64,000 bases of DNA. Origin: Deinococcus sp. JMULE3. Lineage in GTDB: Bacteria; Deinococcota; Deinococci; Deinococcales; Deinococcaceae. Within the stretch, counting starts at the first letter, position 1. Every line of letters begins with the position of its first letter. Location: NCBI RefSeq assembly GCF_013337115.1, contig NZ_SGWE01000004.1, positions 2,735,501-2,799,500 of the forward strand, in the 5' to 3' direction. Both the position numbers and the translations under genes were made by a program. Shown piece after piece: positions 21,636 through 32,578 of this stretch. The notes beneath the pieces were generated by a model. The model was given only the letters and a program-made list of their open reading frames with translations, did not search any database and had not been told where the DNA came from.

Positions 21636-22448
21636 GTGCTGAACCTGCTGCGCCGACCCGCCGTGACCCCCGCCGAACTGGACGAGGGCCTGCGCGCACT
21701 GGGACTGGACGGCTCGCAGCACCTGATCGTGCACGCCAGCCTGAAGGCCTTCGGGCAGCTGGACGGCGGCGCGCGGACGGTCGTGGACGCCCTGGAACGC
21801 GCGAGCGCGACGGTGGTCGCCCCGGCCTTCACGTACTCCACGCTGCTCTCGCGGCCCACCTCGACCACGCACGCGCGCTTCCACCGGGACTCGCGGGTCA
21901 GCCGGGACATCGGGCGGGTACCGCAGGAGATGGTGGAACGTGCCGACGCGCTGCGGTCCTTTCACCCCACCCTGAGTTTCATCGCGCTGGGCCAGGAGGC
22001 GCGCCGCATCACCGAGGCGCAGTCCCTGAGCAGCCCGTACCAGCCCATCGGGGCGCTGTACGACCTGGACGGCTTCGCGCTGCTGATGGGCGTGGATTTC
22101 GGCAGTAACACCAGCGTCCACTACGGCGAGCACCTCGCGGGCGTGCCGCTGCTGACGCGGTACGTGCCGCTGGACGGGCAGGTGCTGCCCACCGCGTTCC
22201 CGAACTGCTCGGCGGATTTCGATAATCTCGCGCCGGATGTGCACGCCCGCGCCCGCAGCGTGCAGGTCGGTCAGAGCACCCTGCGGCTGTACCTCGTGCG
22301 GGACCTCGTGGACAGCACGGTGCGCCTCCTGAACCGCGACCCGGAGGGACTGCTGTGCACCTACCGGGGGTGCCGCTGCCAGGAGGTCCGGGCACTCGTG
22401 CGGCAGCAGGGCCTCCGGCCGCGCGTGCATACCGGCCTGATCAGCTGA
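21636..22448 (+). CDS. AAC(3)-family N-acetyltransferase-like protein
   Basis: A protein of 270 aa from GTG 21636, 6 nt after TAGACT (leaderless pattern). It matches the aminoglycoside 3-N-acetyltransferase (antibiotic_NAT) family: HLIVHASLKAFGQLDGGARTV, VVAPAFTYS, FHPTLSFIALGQEA, LMGVDFGSNTSVHYGEHLAG with the conserved His, and a C-terminal Cys-rich CTYRGCRCQEVRAL. Many chromosomal members of this family act on unknown amines or on native metabolites rather than giving resistance, so a resistance role should not be assumed. It is followed by a bidirectional terminator. Confidence 0.82.
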   Translation: MLNLLRRPAVTPAELDEGLRALGLDGSQHLIVHASLKAFGQLDGGARTVVDALERASATVVAPAFTYSTLLSRPTSTTHARFHRDSRVSRDIGRVPQEMVERADALRSFHPTLSFIALGQEARRITEAQSLSSPYQPIGALYDLDGFALLMGVDFGSNTSVHYGEHLAGVPLLTRYVPLDGQVLPTAFPNCSADFDNLAPDVHARARSVQVGQSTLRLYLVRDLVDSTVRLLNRDPEGLLCTYRGCRCQEVRALVRQQGLRPRVHTGLIS

Positions 22449-22465
22449 GGCCGCCCGTCACTACA

Positions 22466-22499
22466 GGCCGGACGCCTGGGGGTGACCCGGCGTCCGGCC
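22466..22499. terminator. Bidirectional terminator between convergent genes
   Basis: GGCCGGACGCC / GGCGTCCGGCC, an 11-bp perfect stem with a 12-nt loop. Confidence 0.75.
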
Positions 22500-22512
22500 C
22501 GTGTGGATCCGG

Positions 22513-23793
22513 TCAGAATTCGACGCGGCAGTTGTTCTCCTGCTGCCGTTTGCCGCCCGCGAGGAGCACCGCGTCACCGCTGAGGCTGCCGCCCAGGGCC
22601 CCCTGGGCCTGTTCGGGCAGGACACAGCTGAAGGTCGCGCCGCCCAGCGTCACGTCCAGTTTCAGGCCGGTCGCGAGCCACGTCAGGCGGTACGTCCAGT
22701 CGGCCGGGAGTTTCTCGGCGGTGCCGTTCCCGGTCAGGGTGGCGCGGCCACTCCAGCCGTCGGGTTCGGCCCGGTCGAAGCTCAGGCGGTACGTGAGCTG
22801 GAAGGTGCTGAACGTCCAGGTCTGCCCGGCCTTCGGGACGCGGTTCACGCCGTCCAGCCAGCGGGGCGGTTGCGCCGCGCCGACGCTGCTGCCGGGTGCC
22901 AGGGCGCCCAGCGTGAGTTCGCACAGCGTGTCGGTCAGCAGGGCGCGGCCCAGCACGGTGCGGCCCGGCGTGTACCCGTTGCTGGCGAAGCTGAACAGGC
23001 ACACGAACGCGCGCGGGTCGCGGTCCTCGCCGATCTGCACGGCCAGCGTGTCCGGGTACTGCCGGTCGCTGCGGTCGAAGTACTTGAACTCGGCGGGCGC
23101 GCTGCTCAGCCCGGTCGCCTGCCCCTGCCCGGCGCCGCCGCTGGCCGTGTCCACCCGGACGTTCCATTTCGCGGTGGGCGCCGAGAAGGCCGGGCGGGTC
23201 TGGAGCGTCCAGTTCTGCCCCGCCTGCGGCAGCACCGGCCACCCCAGCGCCTGGGGCGTGGCGGGCCGCGTGAAGCTGGTGGGCGTGCCGGTCTCCCGGG
23301 TGGCGGTGCAGCCGACGCCGGTGTCCTGCGCGGGGCGGTTCAGGCTGGCGGCGTACGCGCGGCCCGTCAGGGTGTTCGGCGCGCTGCCGGGGGCGGGCGG
23401 CCCGGACACGACGCACAGCAGGCGGGTGTAGGCGCCGCTGCCGATGATCTGGCCGTTCTCGGGTTCCACGGCGAACAGCGCGTACTGGTTCAGTTTCGGC
23501 AGGCCGTCCACGATTCCGGTGGCGCGGTCCCGTCCGGCCTTCAGGTCGTCCGGGGTGAACATGAAGGCCGCGGCGCGGTTCCCGGCGGTGCGGCTGGTGG
23601 CCGTGCCGGTCAGCTGGCGGCCCTTCACGGCGCCGGGCGTGGTCAGCCCGAACGTCCAGTTGCCGATGCCCTCGTCGAACCGTACCTGCCAGGTCTGCGG
23701 GCCGTCGAAGGTGAGCGGCAGGCTGAGGGTCTGGGCGTGCGCGGCCCCCAGGGTGAGGCTGGCCGCGGCGGTCAGGGAGGTCAGAAGTCTCAT
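22513..23793 (-). CDS. Secreted repeat protein of unknown function
   Basis: A protein of 426 aa with a signal peptide (MRLLTSLTAAASLTLGAAHA) behind GGAGG. The mature protein consists of three related modules of about 130 aa, each with a Trp-centred opening: GPQTWQVRFDEG-IGNWTF, AGQNWTLQTRP...AKWNVRVD and AGQTWTFSTFQLTYRLSFD. Each also has a later Cys pair (LLCVVSG, CTAT, FVCLFS, LCELT, FSCVLP). Such duplicated beta-rich modules point to a surface or periplasmic binding role. I do not recognise a named family. The 5' end is about 100 bp from a family A repeat. Confidence 0.75.
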   Translation of the reverse strand: MRLLTSLTAAASLTLGAAHAQTLSLPLTFDGPQTWQVRFDEGIGNWTFGLTTPGAVKGRQLTGTATSRTAGNRAAAFMFTPDDLKAGRDRATGIVDGLPKLNQYALFAVEPENGQIIGSGAYTRLLCVVSGPPAPGSAPNTLTGRAYAASLNRPAQDTGVGCTATRETGTPTSFTRPATPQALGWPVLPQAGQNWTLQTRPAFSAPTAKWNVRVDTASGGAGQGQATGLSSAPAEFKYFDRSDRQYPDTLAVQIGEDRDPRAFVCLFSFASNGYTPGRTVLGRALLTDTLCELTLGALAPGSSVGAAQPPRWLDGVNRVPKAGQTWTFSTFQLTYRLSFDRAEPDGWSGRATLTGNGTAEKLPADWTYRLTWLATGLKLDVTLGGATFSCVLPEQAQGALGGSLSGDAVLLAGGKRQQENNCRVEF

Positions 23794-23890
23794 CGACCTC
23801 CATCTAAATCACATTCCAGAGCGGCTGGCCAGCCGGGATGAGGCGTGCCGCCCCGGCACCCGCCAGGACGGCACGTCGGGGGTAGGCGGG

Positions 23891-24029
23891 TCATACGGAT
23901 TCCGTTTGTTTCGCTGATAATCCGGCACTTCACCGGATTGCCAGCTCCACGTCCGGAACCCGCTTTGCTCCTTCTCGCATCCGCTCGGGTTGAAAGATTT
24001 TGCAAACCTTTCAACCGGAGTCGGTATCA
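23891..24029 (-). repeat. Family A structured repeat, copy A2, abutting a stop codon
   Basis: A 133-bp element (23894-24026) flanked by TCA at 23891-23893 and 24027-24029. Read on the minus strand it parallels copies A1 and A3: TACCGACTCCG, hairpin GTTGAAAGGTTTGCAAAATCTTTCAAC, a GAGCGGATGCGAGAAGGAG core, hairpin TGGCAATCCGG / CCGGATTATCA, then ACGGAATCCGTA. The second TCA is the stop codon (TGA) of the reductase gene ending at 24027. Confidence 0.85.
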
Positions 24030-25388
24030 GCCCTTGCGGTGGCCGAGCATCAGGTCGCGGTGCACGACCTTCGCGCGGGGGCGGCCCTGCGCCTGTCCCT
24101 CGGCGAGTTCGTGCGCGTCGAGCACCTGCCAGTCGCCGAAGGAGTACACCTGCACGCCCTTCCCGGCCAGCAGGGCGTCCACGGCCTCGCGCGTGGGGTG
24201 GGCGGCGCCGGGCAGCCTGCCTTCCTTCGCGTCGGCCAGGAGGTGCGCGACGGTGTCGGTGGCGTCCTTGCGGTTGGTGCCGACGACGCCGCTGGGGCCG
24301 CGCTTGATCCACCCGGCGGTGTACTCGCCCACGCGGCCCGTCACGCGGCCCTCGTCGTTGGCGATCACGCCGCGTTTCTCGTCGAAGGGCACGCCGGGCA
24401 GCGCCACGCCGCGGTACCCGACCGAGCGCAGCACCATCTGCACGGGCAGCACCTCGAACTCGCCGGTGCCGACGGCGTTGCCGTTCTCGTCCAGGCGGTT
24501 GCGCTCGACCTTCAGGCCGCCCACGCGCCCCTGGCCGTCGTCGAGGATCTCGACGGGGGACACCAGGAAGCGCAGGTGCACGCGCCGCGCCTTGCCCTCG
24601 GGTTCGCGGGCGGCGAAGTCCCGCAGGACCTCCACGTTCTTCTTCTTGGTGTTGTCGGTGATCGCGGCCTTCTCGGATTCGGTCAGCGCGATCTCCTGCG
24701 GTTTCACGACGGGTTCGGCGGCGTGCAGTTCCCCGAACTCGCGCAGTTCCTTGGTGGTGAAGGCAGCCTGTGCGGGGCCGCGGCGGCCCAGCACCCACAC
24801 GTCCTGCACGTGGCTGGCGTCCAGGGCGGTCAGGGCGTGCGCGGCGATGTCGCTCTCGTGGAGTTCCTGCGCGGTCTTCACGAGGATGCGGCTCACGTCC
24901 AGCGCGACGTTGCCCACGCCGACCACGGCGACCCCGCTGGCATTCAGGACCATCTCGCGCGCGGCGGCGTCCGGGTGGCCGTTGTACCACGCGACGAACT
25001 CCGTGGCGCTCATGCTGCCCGTCAGGTCCTCGCCGGGAATGCCCAGGCGGCGGTCGCTGCTGGCCCCGACGGTGTACAGCACGGCGTCGTAGTGGGCCAG
25101 GGCATCCTCGTGGGTGAGGTCCGTGCCGAATTCCACGTTCCCCATGAAGCGCACGCGCGGGTCCGCGAGGGTCTTCTCGAAGCCGCGCGTGACGCTCTTG
25201 ATGGTCAGGTGGTCGGGCGCGACGCCGTAACGCACCAGGCCGTAGGGGGTGGGGAGGCGGTCGTAGACGTCCACCTGGGCGGGCAGGTCGCCCTGCTTGA
25301 GGAGGGCTTCGGTGGCGAAGATGCCGCTGGGGCCGCTGCCGATCACGGCGACGCGCAGGGGACGGTCGGGGGTGTAGGTCTGGGTCAT
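24027..25388 (-). CDS. FprA-type ferredoxin/adrenodoxin--NADP+ reductase
   Basis: FAD- and NADP-dependent electron-transfer enzyme, 453 aa. The FAD Rossmann motif is AVIGSGPSGIFATEAL (14-29), followed by YDRLPTPYGLVRYGVAPDH, the hallmark of the adrenodoxin reductase/FprA family. The second nucleotide fold carries VVGVGNVALDVSRIL, and the C-terminal FAD contacts are in TAGWIKRGPSGVVGTNRKDA. It likely passes electrons from NADPH to a ferredoxin, which could serve the cytochrome P450 at 34-35 kb, although they are not adjacent. The stop codon TGA coincides with the target duplication of repeat A2. Confidence 0.9.
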   Translation of the reverse strand: MTQTYTPDRPLRVAVIGSGPSGIFATEALLKQGDLPAQVDVYDRLPTPYGLVRYGVAPDHLTIKSVTRGFEKTLADPRVRFMGNVEFGTDLTHEDALAHYDAVLYTVGASSDRRLGIPGEDLTGSMSATEFVAWYNGHPDAAAREMVLNASGVAVVGVGNVALDVSRILVKTAQELHESDIAAHALTALDASHVQDVWVLGRRGPAQAAFTTKELREFGELHAAEPVVKPQEIALTESEKAAITDNTKKKNVEVLRDFAAREPEGKARRVHLRFLVSPVEILDDGQGRVGGLKVERNRLDENGNAVGTGEFEVLPVQMVLRSVGYRGVALPGVPFDEKRGVIANDEGRVTGRVGEYTAGWIKRGPSGVVGTNRKDATDTVAHLLADAKEGRLPGAAHPTREAVDALLAGKGVQVYSFGDWQVLDAHELAEGQAQGRPRAKVVHRDLMLGHRKG

Positions 25389-25490
25389 CGCCCGAGTCTA
25401 TGCACAGGCGGGGCGCGCTGGGAATGCCAACCGTCCAGGATTCGTGTCACATGTACAGAAACAGGGCTGGACAGGCGAGGGGGCATAAAA

Positions 25491-25519
25491 GCCGCCGCCC
25501 CCAGTCTGGAGGCGGCGGT
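25491..25519 (-). terminator. Terminator of the CRP-family gene
   Basis: On the minus strand ACCGCCGCC and GGCGGCGGC flank an 11-nt loop and are followed by TTTTAT. Confidence 0.75.
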
Positions 25520-25535
25520 GCGGCGAAGCTTGGGG

Positions 25536-26147
<612 letters not shown>

Positions 26148-26229
26148 TCGTTTCGCCTCCTTGGGCGGGTGTGAGGTGTGTTCGCTGGTGCCGGGTGGCG
26201 GGGTGAGGCCCCTTTCCCGACGTGCTCAC

Positions 26230-26258
26230 AGTGTAACCCAGTCTCACTTTTTTGTAAA
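26230..26258 (-). promoter_or_regulatory. Promoter of the CRP-family gene
   Basis: TTTACA (26258-26253), 17 nt and TACACT (26235-26230) on the minus strand, in an AT-rich island with a run of A/T before the -35. The leader is about 75 nt. The rest of the 316-bp gap (26259-26463) contains the gyrA terminator and no gene. Confidence 0.75.
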
Positions 26259-26403
26259 CAGTTTTGTTTCTTTAATCTGGCTTTAGATTACAGATCACTC
26301 CTCTGGAAGCCACCAGCTGAACCCGCGCCAGCACGGCCTCCACCGCCGCAGTGTGCGCCGCCACGCCTCACCGGCCCCTCACCGCACGGCGGATAAAGAC
26401 AGC

Positions 26404-26447
26404 GGGAAGAAAGAAACCGGGGTGAGGCGTCACCGCCCACCCCGGTT
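26404..26447 (-). terminator. gyrA terminator
   Basis: AACCGGGGTG / CACCCCGGTT (10-bp stem at 26415-26447) followed on the minus strand by TTTCTTTCTT. Confidence 0.8.
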
Positions 26448-26463
26448 GCGATGTTTCAGGGGG

Positions 26464-28914
<2,451 letters not shown>

Positions 28915-29002
28915 GTGGCTCCAGTCGTGAGGCTGCTGCGGCCCGGCAGTGGCGCCGCGTCAGCCTGAAATGTCGAGGCCCGGCCAGTCCGGGAATGGAT
29001 TG

Positions 29003-29034
29003 ATTCTACCACACTCATTCTGCTCTTGGCGTAA
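29003..29034 (-). promoter_or_regulatory. gyrA promoter with RDRM-like operator
   Basis: On the minus strand an extended -10, TGGTAGAAT (TAGAAT at 29008-29003), lies about 90 nt before the gyrA ATG. TTCTGCTCTTGGCGTAA at 29018-29034 covers the -35 position. It keeps TT-TG---TTG-C-TAA of the 17-bp deinococcal radiation/desiccation response motif (recalled as TTATGTCATTGACATAA). gyrA is a known member of the DdrO-regulated set in D. radiodurans, so repression by DdrO and induction after DNA damage is likely. The match is partial (11 of 17). Confidence 0.65.
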
Positions 29035-29140
29035 TAGAACCGGCTCCCTCAATGACCCCATTGTACCCCAGAAATCCCGCACCACACCGTCACTCCCGCC
29101 ACCCCGGACCCGGCGGACAACCCGCCAGACTGCCGCCCAC

Positions 29141-29830
29141 ATGCCCCCATCCGAACAGCCTCCCGGCGGCCTCCTCAATTTTCGCCGCAGTCTCCCCGGC
29201 CTGTCCCGCAGCGACACCCTCAGCCGCCTCACGCCAGACGGTCGGCGCGACCTGAAGGCCCTGAACTTCAGCCGCATCATCGACCTGCGTAGCCGCACCG
29301 AACGCGCGGCCGATCCACCCCCGTTCCTGGGCCACCCTGCCTACCTGAACCTGCCCCTGCTCCCGTGGCGCCACCGCGCCTTCAACGAAGCCAGCGCCGC
29401 CGCCCGCACCAACGCCGACCACATGACTGCCATGCTCGACCACGCGCCCAACCAGATCGTGACCGTCCTGGGCGCGATCCTCGACGCTCCACCCGGCCCG
29501 GTCCTCATTCACTGCCACGCGGGCAAGGACCGCACCGGCCTGATCGCCGCCCTGTGCAGCGAACTCGCCGGACAGACCCGCGACCAGACCGCCGCCGACT
29601 ACGCCGCCAGCGGCCCCGCCCTGCGCGACTTCTACTGGGACATGCAGGCCCGCCGCACGCCCGAGCAGTGGGCGAAACTCGCCCCGTTCATCCCGACCCG
29701 CGCCGACGACATCCGCCGCACCCTGACCCACATCGACCAGCACTGGGGCCATCTGGACGCGTACCTGAACGCACACGGCCTGCCGAACGCCGACCTGACC
29801 GCGCTGCGCGACCGACTGAACCGGACGTGA
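29141..29830 (+). CDS. Tyrosine-protein phosphatase (Y_phosphatase3-like)
   Basis: A protein of 229 aa from the ATG at 29141. The active-site P-loop is HCHAGKDRTG (Cys-x5-Arg). Before it lie NFRRSLPGLSRSDTLSRLTPDG and IIDLRSRTERA, where the DLRS/TE element is typical of the bacterial tyrosine/lipid phosphatase family (Y_phosphatase3, MptpB-like). No signal peptide. It could act on phosphotyrosine proteins or phosphoinositides. The longer in-frame extension upstream overlaps the gyrA promoter and is unlikely to be coding. It stands alone before the Roadblock cluster. Confidence 0.82.
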   Translation: MPPSEQPPGGLLNFRRSLPGLSRSDTLSRLTPDGRRDLKALNFSRIIDLRSRTERAADPPPFLGHPAYLNLPLLPWRHRAFNEASAAARTNADHMTAMLDHAPNQIVTVLGAILDAPPGPVLIHCHAGKDRTGLIAALCSELAGQTRDQTAADYAASGPALRDFYWDMQARRTPEQWAKLAPFIPTRADDIRRTLTHIDQHWGHLDAYLNAHGLPNADLTALRDRLNRT

Positions 29831-29923
29831 AAAACCACGCACGGCGCGGGGGGGAGGCGCCCCCACCGCGCGGGCAGACACGCCGCACACCGCGCCGGGT
29901 CAGCGGCATATGATGCGGGGCAG

Positions 29924-30274
29924 ATGCTCGATCAACTCACACAACTCGTACGGGACGTGGACGGCGCCTGGGCCGCCGCCATCGCGGGCCTCGACGGCCT
30001 GCTGATCGAAGGGCACGCCACGCTCGACGCCGACCTGAGCCTGCTCGTCGCCGAACACGCCGGACTGTACCGCGCCGCGCACACCGTCTACACCGACACC
30101 CTGCAGGGCGGCGCCCCGCGCGAACTGTACCTGCGCGGCGAACGCCTCAGCGTGTACCTGCACCCCATCAAGACCGAGTACTTCCTGCTGCTCGCCGTGG
30201 ACGGCCGCAGCAACCTCGGGCAGGCCCGCCTGTACGGCCGCGACGCCGCCCGCAAACTGGAGGCCACGCTGTGA
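29924..30274 (+). CDS. Roadblock/LC7-domain protein 1
   Basis: A 116-aa single-domain protein (MLDQLTQLVRDVDGAWAAAI AGLDGLLIEG...). The helix-strand-strand pattern, the GLDGLLIE turn and the C-terminal YFLLLAVDGRSNLGQARLYGRDAARKLE fit the Roadblock/LC7 fold, which in bacteria binds or regulates small Ras-like GTPases such as MglA, or forms dimeric scaffolds. TATGAT lies 9 nt before the ATG. It is the first of three overlapping genes. Its last codons overlap the next gene by 4 nt. Confidence 0.72.
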   Translation: MLDQLTQLVRDVDGAWAAAIAGLDGLLIEGHATLDADLSLLVAEHAGLYRAAHTVYTDTLQGGAPRELYLRGERLSVYLHPIKTEYFLLLAVDGRSNLGQARLYGRDAARKLEATL

Positions 30275-30606
30275 AACTCGACCCCCTGCGCACCCTGCCC
30301 GGCGTCATCGCCGCCGCCCTCGTCGGCCCGGACGGCCTGGCCGTCGAGGCGCACGGCGACGGCGGCGACGGCCTGGCCGCCGAACTCGCCTCGCTCCGCC
30401 AGGGCATGGACCGCACCGGCCGCCGCCTCGGCACCGGGGATGTGACCCGCATCGCCTTCACCAGCGAACGCGTGGAAGTCGTCGCCGTCACCACCGGCCC
30501 CTACACCGTCGGCGCGGCCATGACGCGCGGCAGCGACACCCGCACCGCCCAGCAGACCCTCGCCCGGCTCGCGCTGGACCTGAGCCTCCCACGGGAACAG
30601 GCATGA
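30271..30606 (+). CDS. Roadblock/LC7-domain protein 2
   Basis: A 111-aa protein beginning at a GTG that overlaps the previous stop (GTGA). The start LRTLPGVIAAALVGPDGLAV is the classic Roadblock opening (helix, then beta hairpin with GPDGLAVE). It is followed by a long helix ELASLRQGMDRTGRRL, a strand pair and a C-terminal helix. Translation is coupled on both sides (ATGA overlap downstream), implying fixed stoichiometry with its neighbours. No GTPase gene lies nearby, so the partner is unknown. Confidence 0.78.
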   Translation: MKLDPLRTLPGVIAAALVGPDGLAVEAHGDGGDGLAAELASLRQGMDRTGRRLGTGDVTRIAFTSERVEVVAVTTGPYTVGAAMTRGSDTRTAQQTLARLALDLSLPREQA

Positions 30607-30923
30607 TCGACAGTCTTCTCGAGGTGCGCGGCGTGCGCCACAGCGCCCTGGTCGGCCTGGACGGCAAGATCGTCGCCAAGGCCGGACTGAAGGAAGCGGA
30701 CGTCCCCGCCGAACTGACCCTGGTCGCCGCCGGACGCGCCGTGATCGGCAGCCTGCAGAGCAACCTGAACACCCCCGACTGGCAGGAACTGCTGCTCGAC
30801 GTGGACGGCGGCCCCGTGCTGCTCACCCCGCACGGCAACCAGGTGCTCCTGACCGCCTTTGACGACGTGTCCAGCCTGGGCCGCGTGCGCTTCGCCGTGC
30901 GCCGCCTCCTCGGCACCGTCTGA
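30603..30923 (+). CDS. Roadblock/LC7-domain protein 3
   Basis: A 106-aa protein, with ATG in the ATGA overlap with the previous gene. MIDSLLEVRGVRHSALVGLDGKIVAK shows the helix and beta hairpin with GLDG at the turn, and LLTPHGNQVLLTAFDDVSSLGRVRFAVRRLLG provides the rest of the fold. Together with the two preceding genes it may form a heteromeric Roadblock complex. It is the last gene of the unit, ending at a strong terminator. Confidence 0.75.
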   Translation: MIDSLLEVRGVRHSALVGLDGKIVAKAGLKEADVPAELTLVAAGRAVIGSLQSNLNTPDWQELLLDVDGGPVLLTPHGNQVLLTAFDDVSSLGRVRFAVRRLLGTV

Positions 30924-30939
30924 TCCCGCACCGGCCCTG

Positions 30940-30966
30940 AACAGCTCCCCACCCCGGGGAGCTGTT
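30940..30966 (+). terminator. Terminator after the Roadblock operon
   Basis: AACAGCTCCCC / GGGGAGCTGTT, an 11-bp stem with a 5-nt loop, running into TTTT. Confidence 0.85.
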
Positions 30967-31023
30967 TTCGTGGGCCGGAGGTCCGTTGCATTCGTCCCGC
31001 CGCCCGCGCGGTAGCGTAGGCGC

Positions 31024-32025
31024 ATGGACCGTCCCCGCCGCCTGCGCCGCACGCCCGCCCTGCGCGCCCTGACCCGCGAGGTGCACCTGCACCCCGGTCA
31101 GTTCATCCACCCGATCTTCGTGCATGAACGCGACACCGTCACCGACATCGCCACCATGCCCGGCGTGCAGCGCCACAGCATCGAGAGTGCCGTCCAGCAG
31201 GCCCGCGAGGCCCTGGCCCTGGGCGTGCCCAGCGTGATCCTCTTCGGGATTCCCGACCACAAGGACGCCACCGGGACCCAGGCGTACGCCGAGGAAGGCA
31301 TCATCCAGCGGGCCACCCGCGCCATCAAGGACGCCGTGCCCGGGGTGACCGTCATCGCGGACACCTGCCTGTGCGAGTACACCGACCATGGCCACTGCGG
31401 CCCGCTGTGCGAGGTGCCCGGCCTGAGCGGCGCGGACGCCTGGACGGTCGACAACGACGCCAGCCTCGCCCTGCTCGCGCAGACCGCCGTGTCCCAGGCC
31501 CGCGCGGGCGCCGACGTCATCGCGCCCAGCGCCATGATGGACGGACAGGTCGCCGCGATCCGCGCCGCGCTCGACGACTCGGGCTTCACGCACACCCCGA
31601 TCATGAGTTACGCCGTGAAGTACGCCAGCGCCTACTACGGCCCCTTCCGCGACGCCGCCGGGTCCACCCCCAGCGTCGGGAACCGCGCCACGTACCAGAT
31701 GGACCCCGCCGGCGGCCACCGCGAGGCGCTGCGCGAGGCCCGCCTGGACGCCGAACAGGGCGCCGACACCCTGATGGTCAAACCCGCCCTGGCGTACCTG
31801 GACGTCCTGAACCTCCTGAAACGCGAATTCGACCTGCCCGTCGTGGCGTACAACGTCAGCGGCGAGTACTCGCTGATCAAGGCCGCCGCCGCCGCCGGAT
31901 TCATGGACGAACGCCGCACCGTGCTGGAGACCCTGACCGGCATGCGCCGCGCCGGAGCGGACGCCATCATCACGTACCACGCCCTGGACGCGGCCCGCTG
32001 GATCGCCGAGGACGCCCGCGCGTGA
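31024..32025 (+). CDS. hemB: Porphobilinogen synthase (delta-aminolevulinate dehydratase)
   Basis: Condenses two 5-aminolevulinates to porphobilinogen in heme synthesis. A protein of 333 aa. The zinc-type active-site triad is visible in DTCLCEYTDHGHCG (Cys115, Cys117, Cys125). The lysines are Lys199 in YAVKYASAYYGPFR and the Schiff-base Lys253 in LMVKPALAYLD. It is therefore a zinc-dependent rather than magnesium-only enzyme. TAGCGT lies 6 nt before the ATG. The stop overlaps the GTG start of the following phosphatase, a two-gene unit. hemQ, a later heme step, is at 56 kb. Confidence 0.95.
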   Translation: MDRPRRLRRTPALRALTREVHLHPGQFIHPIFVHERDTVTDIATMPGVQRHSIESAVQQAREALALGVPSVILFGIPDHKDATGTQAYAEEGIIQRATRAIKDAVPGVTVIADTCLCEYTDHGHCGPLCEVPGLSGADAWTVDNDASLALLAQTAVSQARAGADVIAPSAMMDGQVAAIRAALDDSGFTHTPIMSYAVKYASAYYGPFRDAAGSTPSVGNRATYQMDPAGGHREALREARLDAEQGADTLMVKPALAYLDVLNLLKREFDLPVVAYNVSGEYSLIKAAAAAGFMDERRTVLETLTGMRRAGADAIITYHALDAARWIAEDARA

Positions 32026-32561
32026 CCAGCGCCGCCAACCCCATCCGCGTGGACTGGATTCCCACCGGCCTGTGGCCCGGCCGTCTGGGCCTGACCTTCG
32101 CGCCCGGCAAGAAGGGCGGCAGCGTGTACCAGCCGGGCGTCACACATGACCGCAGCGTCACCGGGGACATGCAGACCCTCGCGCAGCAGGGCACGAACGT
32201 CATCGCGCCCCTCATCGAGGACTTCGAGTTCGACCTCCTGGGCATGGACGGCTACCACGACACCGCCTCCGAGTACAGCATCGAGGTCGCCCCGTACCCC
32301 ATCCCTGACCAGCATGTGCCGCACGACCCGCGCGACTTCGCCGCGTACGTGGACGAACTCATGACCCACCTGCTCGACGGCCGCAGCGTCGTCGTCCACT
32401 GCCGGGGCGGACTGGGCCGCGCGGGCCTGACCGCCGCGTGCCTGCTCGTGCAGGGCGGCCTGAACCCCGAAGACGCCATTGCCCTGGTGCGGGACACCCG
32501 CAGCCCACACGCCATCGAGACGGCGAAGCAGGAACAGTTCATCCACGACTTCGCCCGCTGA
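32022..32561 (+). CDS. Dual-specificity-type protein phosphatase
   Basis: A 179-aa protein from a GTG that overlaps the hemB stop (GTGA). The catalytic loop is VVHCRGGLGRAG (Cys127, Arg133). The Asp general acid is probably in HDPRD or IEDFEFD upstream. It resembles bacterial proteins annotated as cyclin-dependent kinase inhibitor 3-like or dual-specificity phosphatases (TFAPGKKGGSVYQPGVTHDRSV...). It is translationally coupled to hemB, although no functional link with heme synthesis is known. This is the second Cys-x5-Arg phosphatase within 3 kb. Confidence 0.8.
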   Translation: MTSAANPIRVDWIPTGLWPGRLGLTFAPGKKGGSVYQPGVTHDRSVTGDMQTLAQQGTNVIAPLIEDFEFDLLGMDGYHDTASEYSIEVAPYPIPDQHVPHDPRDFAAYVDELMTHLLDGRSVVVHCRGGLGRAGLTAACLLVQGGLNPEDAIALVRDTRSPHAIETAKQEQFIHDFAR

Positions 32562-32578
32562 GGGCATGGAGGTCCCCC

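Noticed and set aside
21636..22448. Calling the AAC(3)-family gene an aminoglycoside resistance determinant
   Set aside because: Chromosomal homologues often lack such activity, and nothing in the context suggests a resistance cassette.
31371..32021. Long N-terminal extension of the phosphatase gene overlapping hemB
   Set aside because: The extension is an out-of-frame shadow of hemB; the GTGA overlap at 32022 gives a standard coupled start.
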